A DNA stretch of 8,228 bases, taken from the NCBI GenBank assembly GCA_003641695.1, contig QNBL01000113.1, forward strand, positions 1-8,228, given 5' to 3'. Positions 1 through 6,172 of this stretch are shown in pieces; within the stretch, counting starts at the first letter, position 1, and each line of letters begins with the position of its first letter. Made by a program: the position numbers and the translations under genes. Source of the DNA: Spirochaetota bacterium. Its GTDB lineage: Bacteria; Spirochaetota; Spirochaetia; B11-G9. The notes under the pieces were generated by a model that saw nothing but the letters and a program-made list of their open reading frames with translations, made no database searches and was not told where the DNA came from.

Positions 1-37
1 ATAATATAATCGTTGGATTTCATTCCCTCGTAACCAG

Positions 38-66
38 GCAGTACAGCACCAGGGCCTGTGTACTGC
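38..66. repeat. Inverted repeat GCAGTACA-N13-TGTACTGC
   Basis: Perfect 8-bp arms at 38-45 and 59-66 are separated by 13 bases. There is no T-run on either side, so it does not look like an intrinsic terminator. It lies 60 to 90 bases beyond the stop codon of the sigma-54 activator gene. It could be an operator or a hairpin in an mRNA; the sequence does not decide. The rest of 1-126 holds no gene I can support. Confidence 0.4.
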
Positions 67-126
67 AATAAATATGACCGGTATTAAAGTTCCTTACAAA
101 AAACAGAAAGTGTACTTGGGTAAGTA

Positions 127-1560
127 TTAACCCAGCCGGAGTCCATGTTTTTTCATTTTTCGTGAAACGGAGCTTTTATCAAGACCAAGAATCTTCCCCA
201 TCTCAGTTAGTGTAGAAGTTTTCCTCATTGCCTCAATGAGTAAATTCCGCTCTACCTGCATCATAACAGAATGATAAGAATCTTCCTGAGTAAGGGGAGC
301 TACAACCCCTTGTGAATGGTTTGTGTCCTGAAATAATCTGGGAAGATCAGAGAGGGTAATTCTTTTACCTGTACTAAGAACAATAAGCCTTTCAACCATA
401 TTTTCAAGTTCGCGTACATTACCCGGCCAGGGATATTCTTCCAGTGCTTCAAGGCATTCTGTATCGAACTCCTTTTTTGTACCAAATTTTTTATTGAACC
501 GTTCCAAAAAGTAATGGATGAGGTAAAAAATATCCTCCTTTCTCTGCCGCAACGGAGGAATCTGCATAGGTATTACATTCAATCGGTAATAAAGGTCCTT
601 TCTGAATGTGCCCTCTTTTACCATCAATACTAAATCTCTGTTTGTTGCAGCAATTATCCGGGCATCAACAGAAACAGGACTCTTCCCGCCTACCTTTACA
701 ATTTCTTTATCCTGGATAAAACGAAGCAGCTTGACCTGTAATTCCAGGGGTAATTCTCCAACTTCATCAATAAACAGGGTGCCCTTATCGGCCAGCTCAA
801 TCAGCCCCATTTTACCGCTCTTCCCAGCTCCCGTAAAAGCACCTTTTTCATACCCGAACAGTTCTGATTCAAAAAGAGACGGAGGAATAGCACCGCAATC
901 CACCTTTATAAAAGAGGAATCACTCCGTGAACTCATACTATGTACAGAACGGGCTAATAATTCTTTCCCGACGCCTGATTCTCCGGTTAACAGAATTGTC
1001 GAATCAAATCTGGCAACATGATTAATAGTATTTACTATCTCACGCATCCGCGAGCTTTTGTATACAAGTTTTTCAGCCTGAACTATCTCTTTTTCCAAAA
1101 GTGCTACTTGTGTTCTCAATTTCTCACTTTGCTTTTTTGTTATTTGAAGTTCTTTTTCCAGCAGAGAAAGCTCACTTATATCCCGGGAGTTTATTACTAC
1201 CCGGATTATGTTACCGTCTTTAAATACAGGAACACCGGTGCACATGATTCTCCGGCCGTTTTTTGCCCTTTGAAGCTGGGTAACAGGAATTTTCTTTTCC
1301 AGAACTTCAAGGGTCACCGAATTGGTGTAATAGCCTTCTTCCAGAAGCTGTTCCACACTTTTACCGACAACCTCGTTAGAAACAATCCCCTCCATACTTT
1401 CACATGCTTTATTAATTCATACAACCTTACCATTTCCGTCGGATATAAATATACCATCATAGGAGTACTCAAAAATTGCTCTATACTCCTCTTCCATCTG
1501 TTTATAAAAGTTAATCGTTGCAAGAAGTTCTTCCGTATTCTTTTCTTTCATACTTTTCAT
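127..1560 (-). CDS. PAS-domain sigma-54-dependent transcriptional activator, interrupted by an in-frame TGA at codon 48
   Basis: This is a bacterial enhancer-binding protein that would remodel sigma-54 RNA polymerase using ATP. Numbered from an ATG at 1560 (477 codons counting the TGA), it has a PAS sensor domain at about 20-130, a probable coiled-coil linker at 132-167, and an AAA+ domain. The AAA+ domain has Walker A GESGVGKE at 193-200, the sigma-54 contact loop GAFTGA at 240-245 and Walker B GTLFIDE near 260. A Fis/TyrR-type helix-turn-helix at 436-477 ends in SSVSRKMKKHGL. The ATG at 1560 is preferred because GAGGGTG sits just upstream and codons 20-47 read as the start of a PAS domain (FEYSYDGIFISDGNGKVV). 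Codon 48 is TGA (1419-1417); the same frame then resumes PAS sequence (INKACESMEG). The longest unbroken product starts at ATG 1395 (422 residues), lacks half the PAS domain and has only a weak ribosome site. The ATPase and DNA-binding parts are intact. The PAS ligand is unknown. Confidence 0.85.
1417..1419 (-). other. In-frame TGA within the PAS domain of the activator
   Basis: The codon falls between GNGKVV and INKACE, in the same frame as the PAS sequence on both sides. A single substitution from TGG, CGA, AGA or GGA would create it. Recoding as tryptophan is unlikely because all 15 or so tryptophans in the other coding regions here use TGG. I see no hairpin directly after it of the kind that directs selenocysteine insertion. 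A real nonsense mutation, leaky readthrough or a sequencing error remain possible. Confidence 0.85.
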
Positions 1561-1572
1561 ATACTACACCCT

Positions 1573-1592
1573 CTGTTGTATTATAGCAACAG
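1573..1592. promoter_or_regulatory. Enhancer-like dyad, site 1 (CTGTTG-N8-CAACAG)
   Basis: Perfect 6-bp arms CTGTTG (1573-1578) and CAACAG (1587-1592) have an 8-base spacer. The same arms and spacing recur at 1660-1678, 86 bp away centre to centre. The site is centred about 160 bp upstream of the predicted sigma-54 start site, the kind of place where enhancer-binding proteins bind. The divergent activator gene is the natural candidate for the binding protein. It overlaps that gene's own -10 box, which suggests autorepression. Confidence 0.6.
1580..1588 (-). promoter_or_regulatory. Extended -10 promoter of the sigma-54 activator gene
   Basis: On the minus strand the sequence reads TGCTATAAT, a perfect TATAAT with the TGN extension. 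No good -35 box lies 16-18 bases upstream (the best is TGCAAT), which fits an extended -10 promoter. Transcription would start near 1574, leaving a leader of about 13 bases that contains the GAGGG ribosome site before ATG 1560. The -10 box lies inside the spacer of an inverted repeat (1574-1592), so a protein bound there should block this promoter. Confidence 0.55.
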
Positions 1593-1659
1593 TTATTGCA
1601 TAATTGCATCAGTTCTTAATTCCTTACCCAACCGCATATTAGCATATCCATATCCACAT

Positions 1660-1678
1660 TGTTGATTTTTTGCAACAG
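1660..1678. promoter_or_regulatory. Enhancer-like dyad, site 2 (TGTTG-N8-CAACAG)
   Basis: TGTTG (1660-1664) and CAACA (1673-1677) are separated by 8 bases. The right half, GCAACAGT, matches site 1 exactly and the arm spacing is identical. It is centred about 74 bp upstream of the predicted sigma-54 transcription start. Two sites 86 bp apart, roughly eight helical turns, would sit on about the same face of the DNA. Confidence 0.6.
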
Positions 1679-1716
1679 TAGCAGCACCAAAACCAGCCTG
1701 CAACCGCTTAATTTAT

Positions 1717-1732
1717 TGGCACAATTTATGCA
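1717..1732 (+). promoter_or_regulatory. Sigma-54 (-24/-12) promoter for the BTAD-family regulator
   Basis: TGGCAC-AATTT-ATGCA matches the sigma-54 consensus TGGCAC-N5-TTGCW in all but one base. The invariant GG (1718-1719) and GC (1730-1731) are 12 bp apart, as required. Transcription would begin near 1743, about 34 bases before the ATG at 1777. A sigma-54 activator gene lies divergently next to it and two matching dyads lie upstream, so three independent elements agree. Confidence 0.75.
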
Positions 1733-1764
1733 TGGAAACCTGTACCGGATAAAAAAAACAGTAA

Positions 1765-1770
1765 AGGAGA
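1765..1770 (+). promoter_or_regulatory. Ribosome binding site AGGAGA of the BTAD-family regulator
   Basis: AGGAGA stands six bases before the ATG at 1777 and fixes that start. It follows an eight-base A run in the leader. Confidence 0.7.
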
Positions 1771-1776
1771 GACATT

Positions 1777-2643
1777 ATGGAGGCAGTACAGTCCACTGTA
1801 TCACCAAAACCTTTAAAACCGTATTCTCTTGACACAGAAGGAAGAAAATATCTTTCCATAAAAACTCTTGGGAGTTTCAATCTTTATTTCAATGGCCACT
1901 TCCTTGATTCAACAGAGTTCCTTAAAAGAAAAAGAGTACAGGATCTCTTAATTCTTCTCATTCTTAACCGCAAAGACGGTTTACAAAAGGAAACTATTTT
2001 CAATATATTTTGGAAGAATTACACAGACAAAAGCAGAAAAGACAACCTTAATACACTTATATACCGATTAAAAAAACTCCTGGGAAATGATAAGGATCTT
2101 TTAATTATTAACAGAAACACCATCCGCCTTGATCCATTTGCAATAGAAGTAGATGCCGATACCTTTACAAAGTCTGCTCAACAGGCAGAACTGCTGGAAG
2201 AAGCAGGAGAATTGGAACAGGCCCTTCTAAAAGGAATAGAAACTATCCACCTCTATCGGGGAGAGTTCTTTGAAAACATCTGTAGTGAAATACCTATCGA
2301 ATCAAAACGGTCCGAATACCGAAGCGTCTATCTTTCTACTCTTTTTAGAATGGAACGCCTTTATCTCATAAAAGGATTCTACAAGGAAGCATTAAAAACA
2401 GGGAAAACTCTTATCTCTCACGATCCTTACTGTGAGCCTGCCCATAGGCTTTTAATGACTACATTGGGGTACCTGGGGAATTCCAGTGAAATCCTAAGAC
2501 TGTACCATAGCTTTGAACAAAAACTTTTTAATGCATTCGGCATTGCTCCCGATGCAAAAACAGAAACACTGAAAAACAGGCTGTTGCTGGGGGTATTCCC
2601 CTCACATAACGAGATACTTGATGAAGTAAGTGTTTTCTTTTAG
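1777..2643 (+). CDS. SARP/BTAD-family transcriptional regulator
   Basis: This 288-residue protein reads as an OmpR/PhoB-type winged helix followed by a bacterial transcriptional activation domain (BTAD). Residues 26-115 open with LSIKTLGSFNLYFNG, continue through a helix rich in Lys and Arg (FLKRKRVQDLLILLILNRK) and include NLNTLIYRLKKLLG, typical of the DNA-contacting part in this family. The acidic, helical stretch from about 125 to 270 (VDADTFTKSAQQAE, LYRGEFFENI, EPAHRLLMTTLGYLG) is the TPR-like BTAD region. No receiver domain, ATPase domain, signal peptide or membrane segment is visible, so how it senses a signal is not evident. It appears to be driven by a sigma-54 promoter and so may be the middle tier of a cascade. 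Targets are unknown; the decayed reductase gene starts 31 bases downstream and may have been co-transcribed. Antibiotic-cluster SARPs share the fold, but nothing here suggests such a cluster. Confidence 0.85.
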   Translation: MEAVQSTVSPKPLKPYSLDTEGRKYLSIKTLGSFNLYFNGHFLDSTEFLKRKRVQDLLILLILNRKDGLQKETIFNIFWKNYTDKSRKDNLNTLIYRLKKLLGNDKDLLIINRNTIRLDPFAIEVDADTFTKSAQQAELLEEAGELEQALLKGIETIHLYRGEFFENICSEIPIESKRSEYRSVYLSTLFRMERLYLIKGFYKEALKTGKTLISHDPYCEPAHRLLMTTLGYLGNSSEILRLYHSFEQKLFNAFGIAPDAKTETLKNRLLLGVFPSHNEILDEVSVFF

Positions 2644-2664
2644 GCACAACCTATTACCAGCCAT

Positions 2665-2670
2665 GGAGGT
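2665..2670 (+). promoter_or_regulatory. Ribosome binding site GGAGGT of the merA-like pseudogene
   Basis: GGAGGT precedes an ATG at 2675 by four bases. That ATG opens only seven codons before a TGA, but removing 11 bases at 2684-2694 would join it in frame to the reductase sequence. This marks 2675 as the ancestral start. Confidence 0.6.
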
Positions 2671-2674
2671 ACAA

Positions 2675-3630
2675 ATGGAAAAATTGAATAATGGTTGAAT
2701 ACAAAGTCACTAAACGAAGTCTCTCCCTATGAGGAGAATAAAGGAAAAGATAAGAATACCGATTTTGATATTATTGTTATAGACGGAGGGTCTGCAGGAT
2801 TTGCCGCAGCTATACGTGGAGCAGGTATGGATAAAAAAGTTGCCCTCATTGAGGATGCCACCACGGGCGGAACCTGTGTAAATATTGGCTGCGTTCCTTC
2901 CAAGTATATTATACATGAAGCCTTTACCGGTACAACCCGGGATGCTATTACCAAAGGAAGACACCGTAAAGACTCTGGTCTATAAAAAAGGCGACAACCA
3001 GGAAGAGATACATGCAGAACAGATTATTTTTGCCACAGGACGAAAAGGCACTACCGAATCGTTACACCTGGATCGTGCAGGGATAGTAACGCTCATATCA
3101 CTACTGATAAATATTTACAGACTTCGAACCTTCAAATTTTTGCGGCAGGTGAGGTCCTTGCAACTCCTGGATTAGTCTATGTAGCAGCAAAAGAAGGACG
3201 GAGATCAGCAGGTAATTCTTTTGCTGATGTACCTGTTCCCCTTACCCATGATAATGTTCCGGAGATTATCTTTACCCATCCCCAGATTGCAAAGGTCGGA
3301 ATAACTGAGGATACAGCAGTTGAAAGAGGATTTAAGGTTTCTACCACCAGTTTATATATAGCTGATACCCCATACGGCCTTGCCAATAATGATACAAAGG
3401 GGATTATTAAACTGATAAAAAACGCTGATTCCGAAGAGCTTCTCAGTGGGGAAATAATGACAAAAGATGCCGGTAATATGATTCAGACCCTTACCATTGC
3501 AATTCAGGCCCACACGAGAGCAGGAGATATTATAAATACCTATTTCCCTTACCTTACAGCGGTAGAAGGGATAAAACTTGGAGCAATTATATTCGAAAAA
3601 AATGTGCACACATTAAGCTGCTGCGGATAG
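2675..3630 (+). pseudogene. merA: Decayed mercuric reductase (MerA-family flavoprotein disulfide reductase) gene
   Basis: The remnant reads in three pieces. The N-terminal piece (frame of 2695, to about 2950) has an FAD-binding strand DIIVIDGGSAGFAAAIR and the redox-active motif GGTCVNIGCVPSK. The middle piece (about 2950-3088, another frame) has EQIIFATGRKG, the end of the NAD(P)-binding domain. The last piece (about 3088-3630) has IFAAGEVLATPGLVYVAA and the dimerisation domain, ending LTAVEGIKLG...LSCCG. The C-terminal Cys-Cys pair is the MerA hallmark for Hg(II) handling and separates it from lipoamide dehydrogenase. Lesions: an 11-bp insertion between TTGAATA repeats (2684-2701), loss of roughly 150-190 residues covering most of the FAD and NAD(P) domains near 2930-2960, a one-base deletion near 3088, and Asp replacing the first Gly of the Rossmann motif. 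No functional enzyme is expected. No other mer gene is visible. Confidence 0.85.
2684..2701 (+). repeat. TTGAATA direct repeat that frameshifts the merA remnant
   Basis: TTGAATA occurs at 2684-2690 and 2695-2701, separated by ATGG. Removing one 11-base unit gives ATG GAA AAA TTG AAT ACA AAG, which puts the ATG at 2675 in frame with the reductase. The simplest reading is a small duplication or slippage event that disabled the gene near its start. Confidence 0.55.
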
Positions 3631-3717
3631 AAGATGCCCTTATCAGGTTTACCGGTTTTTGCCAACCGGGAAAAAGCGCCGAAGAAGGGGAGTTCATTCA
3701 TCTTCTGGAACAGGTAT

Positions 3718-3744
3718 AAAAAACCCGGGATACATATCCCGGGT
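3718..3744 (-). terminator. Rho-independent terminator of the fdrA-DUF1116-cyclase operon
   Basis: Perfect 9-bp arms ACCCGGGAT (3723-3731) and ATCCCGGGT (3736-3744) enclose a four-base loop. Read on the minus strand the stem is followed by six T residues (3723-3718). It lies about 58 bases beyond the cyclase stop codon. On the plus strand there is no T-run after the stem, so it should act mainly for the minus-strand operon. Confidence 0.85.
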
Positions 3745-3802
3745 CAGGTTACATGAAAAGCTGCAGTCTCATCTTACAAAATAGAGCTGCCGGATTTTAC
3801 CA

Positions 3803-4675
3803 TTATTTCTTTCTGGCTTCTTCGTGGAGCCATGCATTCTTCCCACCGTCTATATCACCGAATTTGGTCAGTTCACATTTTGCCTTTTTAGCCATCAGTT
3901 CTTCATACTCATCATCTTCAACAAAGGCAACAATTCTGGAGATACTTGCTTCACCGTCGACAAATTTCCAGGGGAAACATCCAACAGTTACTCTTCTATT
4001 AAGAAGCAGGTCAATATCACCGCCCATACATTCTGCATGGATTATATGATGATTAAACATCTCAAGATGCATTAGCTGATATTTGTCTTCAGCAAAAATC
4101 TCATCAAGTCCCTGTCCATATTTTTCCTTCATGTGAGCATCACAGTGTCTAGCTTCCTTAGGCATCCAGTCCCGGATCTTGGTGTTCATTGGATGATCTG
4201 CAGATCCACAGTCAACACCGATCCATCTGAGTTTTTTACGCTTTGCCCATTCCGCAAACTCCCTGTTTGGTCCGGGGTGTTTAATCATGTATCTGATCTC
4301 ATCGGCACCTGACTGATCCCATCCATAATGGTGGTATCCTGTATGAATGATAAGAATATCACCTTCTTTTACCTCAACTCTCTCTTCAACCATCTTTGCT
4401 GTGTATACATCGTAATCACCACAGACATCAGACAGGTCAACAATTGCTGCTTCGTGCATAAGGTAATCAAGCTGCAGTTCAGCCATATCTTTACCGGGGG
4501 TATAGAAATGGATTTCCCCGTCAAGGTGAGTACCAATATGGTTTGAATGGGTAACTACCTGACCGTTTGCTCCGTTAGGGGCAAGTCTTTTAAAATACTG
4601 CACCTGCAGAGGGATGTATGTGGGCCATGGAGGAGTTCCTACTCCCAAAGGGATCGTTAAATCAATTGCTTTCAT
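3803..4675 (-). CDS. Cyclase-family metal-dependent hydrolase (kynurenine formamidase-like)
   Basis: The 290-residue protein belongs to the PF04199 cyclase/kynurenine formamidase fold, whose members hydrolyse amides or cyclic amides (formylkynurenine, isatin) with a divalent metal. The metal motif HxGTHxDxPxH appears at residues 46-56 as HIGTHLDGEIH. The His and Asp residues are kept, but the usual Pro is Glu. Other family signatures are GDILIIHTGYH near 105-116, WIGVDCGSADHP near 151-162 and HLEMFNHHIIHAE near 203-215. The start at 4675 is chosen because AAGGAGA lies just upstream; the in-frame ATG at 4696 would place that ribosome site inside the gene. It has no signal peptide, so it is probably cytoplasmic. 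It is the last gene of an operon with a molybdenum hydroxylase, FdrA and DUF1116, which suggests cleavage of an amide or ring in a heterocycle pathway. Its true substrate is not known, and kynurenine itself is unlikely here. Confidence 0.85.
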   Translation of the reverse strand: MKAIDLTIPLGVGTPPWPTYIPLQVQYFKRLAPNGANGQVVTHSNHIGTHLDGEIHFYTPGKDMAELQLDYLMHEAAIVDLSDVCGDYDVYTAKMVEERVEVKEGDILIIHTGYHHYGWDQSGADEIRYMIKHPGPNREFAEWAKRKKLRWIGVDCGSADHPMNTKIRDWMPKEARHCDAHMKEKYGQGLDEIFAEDKYQLMHLEMFNHHIIHAECMGGDIDLLLNRRVTVGCFPWKFVDGEASISRIVAFVEDDEYEELMAKKAKCELTKFGDIDGGKNAWLHEEARKK

Positions 4676-4680
4676 ATGTT

Positions 4681-4687
4681 TCTCCTT
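4681..4687 (-). promoter_or_regulatory. Ribosome binding site AAGGAGA of the cyclase-family gene
   Basis: On the minus strand AAGGAGA precedes the ATG at 4675 by five bases and decides between two possible starts seven codons apart. Confidence 0.75.
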
Positions 4688-4708
4688 GTAAAACAATAGT
4701 ATTTTAAA

Positions 4709-4730
4709 CGGCAGTCATAATTGCCTGCCG
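4709..4730 (-). other. Intercistronic hairpin between the DUF1116 and cyclase genes
   Basis: CGGCAG and CTGCCG form a 6-bp stem with a 10-base loop in the 69-base gap between the two genes. On the minus strand it is followed by TTTAAAAT, a poor U-tract. It could be a weak terminator or a stop against 3' exonucleases that lowers expression of the last gene; its small stem makes it uncertain. Confidence 0.4.
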
Positions 4731-4744
4731 CAAATTTAAATTTT

Positions 4745-6172
4745 TTAAGAATATTTCTCCACAAATGCCTTAAAAGCATCATTAAAACATTTCTCAGGAG
4801 GTTTTACCAATCCTGCGCCTACCATACCAATACCCGGCTTTTTATGAGCTATACCGGTATTAACGGCAGGAAGTATCCCTGTTTCAATAATCTTCAGCAC
4901 ATCTATTCCCGTGGGAGTACCGCGGAAATCAAGTGCAGGTATTTGAAAAATCTTGTTTTCAGTCTCGGTTATTTCGTACATCCGTGTTGTTACATTAAGT
5001 GCATCTTTCGGAGTACCGCCGACAAACTTAACTATAGCGGGAGCAGCCGCCATGGCAAACCCACCGATTCCTACAGTCTCCGTAATAGTAGAATCCCCTA
5101 TATCCGGGGCCGCATCATCGGCAGAATAACCGGGTAAATACAGTCCGTCTACCATTGGGGCAGGAGCAGTAAACCACTGATCACCGGTACAGGACATCCT
5201 GATACCGAAATCCGTTCCATTCCTGGCCATGGTCGTTACTATGGTACTTCCCTCTATTCCTGCAGCTGCATCAATAATACACTTGGCAGAAGGCATGGAA
5301 AGATTTAAAAAGAAATGGTCATTTGCGTTAAGGAACTCGAATACTTTGACCAGTTTTTCTTTTTCCACATCAAGCTGAACAAGATAAGGAGCAAGTTCTC
5401 TAATAACTATGGAGGTCCCTGCCCTGTTTCTATTATGACCCTCATCACCCATCTGAAGTATCTGAGCAATGATGTTTTTCATATCAAGCTCGCCATGAAG
5501 CTTCAGTGCTGCTTTCAAAATTGGAGCAAGATCTGATTCCATCCATTTTAGCTTGGCAATTACATCGTCTCCATACGCACCGTACCTCAGCACTTTACCG
5601 AGGCCTTCGTTTAACGTTGCATACGCTTTATTACCGTAAGCCTTATTTTCCAGGACCCAAACGGGCATACTATAGGTTACAATACCTGCCATTGGACCAA
5701 CAGTTGCATGATGATGACAGGGTTCAAAATCGATTTCTCCGGAAGCGGCCATTTTTTCAGCTTCTTCGTACGTCCCGGCAAGACCTTCATAAACAAGTCC
5801 GCCTATTACAGCTCCCCTGGTAGGTCCGCTCATCCGCTCCCATTCGACAGGAGGTCCTGCATGAAGAAAGAGATTCTTTCTCATCCCGGGGATTGCTTTT
5901 CCCGCAGTCGAGATATCCACGACAGTCGGCTTCCCATTGTTAATAATCTCAGCAGCTTTCTTGTTGGCTGCATCGACATCAACCTTGGCTTTTATTGAAT
6001 CCATCTTGTCCAGGAGTTCTGCTATCTCCATATTTCCGCCTGCAGGAGGTTTCCACTGAACCTGTACAGTTTTTACCCCTTCGTTGTTCAAATTCTCCGC
6101 AAAAGACTCAAGTCCCAAATTTACAACGGTAAGATTTTCCTCAAAAAGTTTATTAATGTTTGCTACATCCAT
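4745..6172 (-). CDS. ylbE: DUF1116 protein (YlbE/AllG-type), likely carbamoyltransferase subunit acting with FdrA
   Basis: The 475-residue protein matches the DUF1116 family, somewhat longer than the roughly 420-residue E. coli YlbE. Family-like conserved blocks are LHAGPP at 103-108, CHHHATVGPMAG at 152-163, QMGDEGHNRN near 240-249 and MARNGTDFGIR at 315-325, with a glycine-rich end GIGMVGAGLV. The His/Cys-rich CHHH and the acidic-basic GDEGHNRN blocks are candidate catalytic sites, but this is inference. The start is ATG 6172, which overlaps the fdrA stop as TAATG and has AGGTGG upstream; a longer in-frame start at 6244 would overlap fdrA by 73 bases and is rejected. Such overlap points to translational coupling and equal amounts of both proteins. 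In E. coli, FdrA, YlbE and YlbF together form oxamate carbamoyltransferase in allantoin breakdown. The acceptor or donor used here may differ. It has no membrane segments and is probably cytoplasmic. Confidence 0.88.
   Translation of the reverse strand: MDVANINKLFEENLTVVNLGLESFAENLNNEGVKTVQVQWKPPAGGNMEIAELLDKMDSIKAKVDVDAANKKAAEIINNGKPTVVDISTAGKAIPGMRKNLFLHAGPPVEWERMSGPTRGAVIGGLVYEGLAGTYEEAEKMAASGEIDFEPCHHHATVGPMAGIVTYSMPVWVLENKAYGNKAYATLNEGLGKVLRYGAYGDDVIAKLKWMESDLAPILKAALKLHGELDMKNIIAQILQMGDEGHNRNRAGTSIVIRELAPYLVQLDVEKEKLVKVFEFLNANDHFFLNLSMPSAKCIIDAAAGIEGSTIVTTMARNGTDFGIRMSCTGDQWFTAPAPMVDGLYLPGYSADDAAPDIGDSTITETVGIGGFAMAAAPAIVKFVGGTPKDALNVTTRMYEITETENKIFQIPALDFRGTPTGIDVLKIIETGILPAVNTGIAHKKPGIGMVGAGLVKPPEKCFNDAFKAFVEKYS

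Noticed and set aside
1417..1419. Selenocysteine or tryptophan recoding of the TGA in the activator
   Set aside because: No stem-loop follows the TGA, the position is not catalytic, and the other coding regions use TGG for every tryptophan. The true stops here are all TAA or TAG, so stops alone do not exclude recoding, but TGA never occurs inside the intact genes.
1314..1523. Separate 69-residue minus-strand reading frame over the N-terminal part of the activator
   Set aside because: It is out of frame with the PAS sequence, which is read convincingly from ATG 1560 in the other frame. It shows no family features.
608..1665. Plus-strand reading frames opposite the activator gene (608-1021 and 1018-1665)
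   Set aside because: They are antisense to well-conserved AAA+ and PAS sequence and have no domain features.
4676..4696. Cyclase start at ATG 4696
   Set aside because: The extra seven codons consist of the AAGGAGA ribosome site for ATG 4675.
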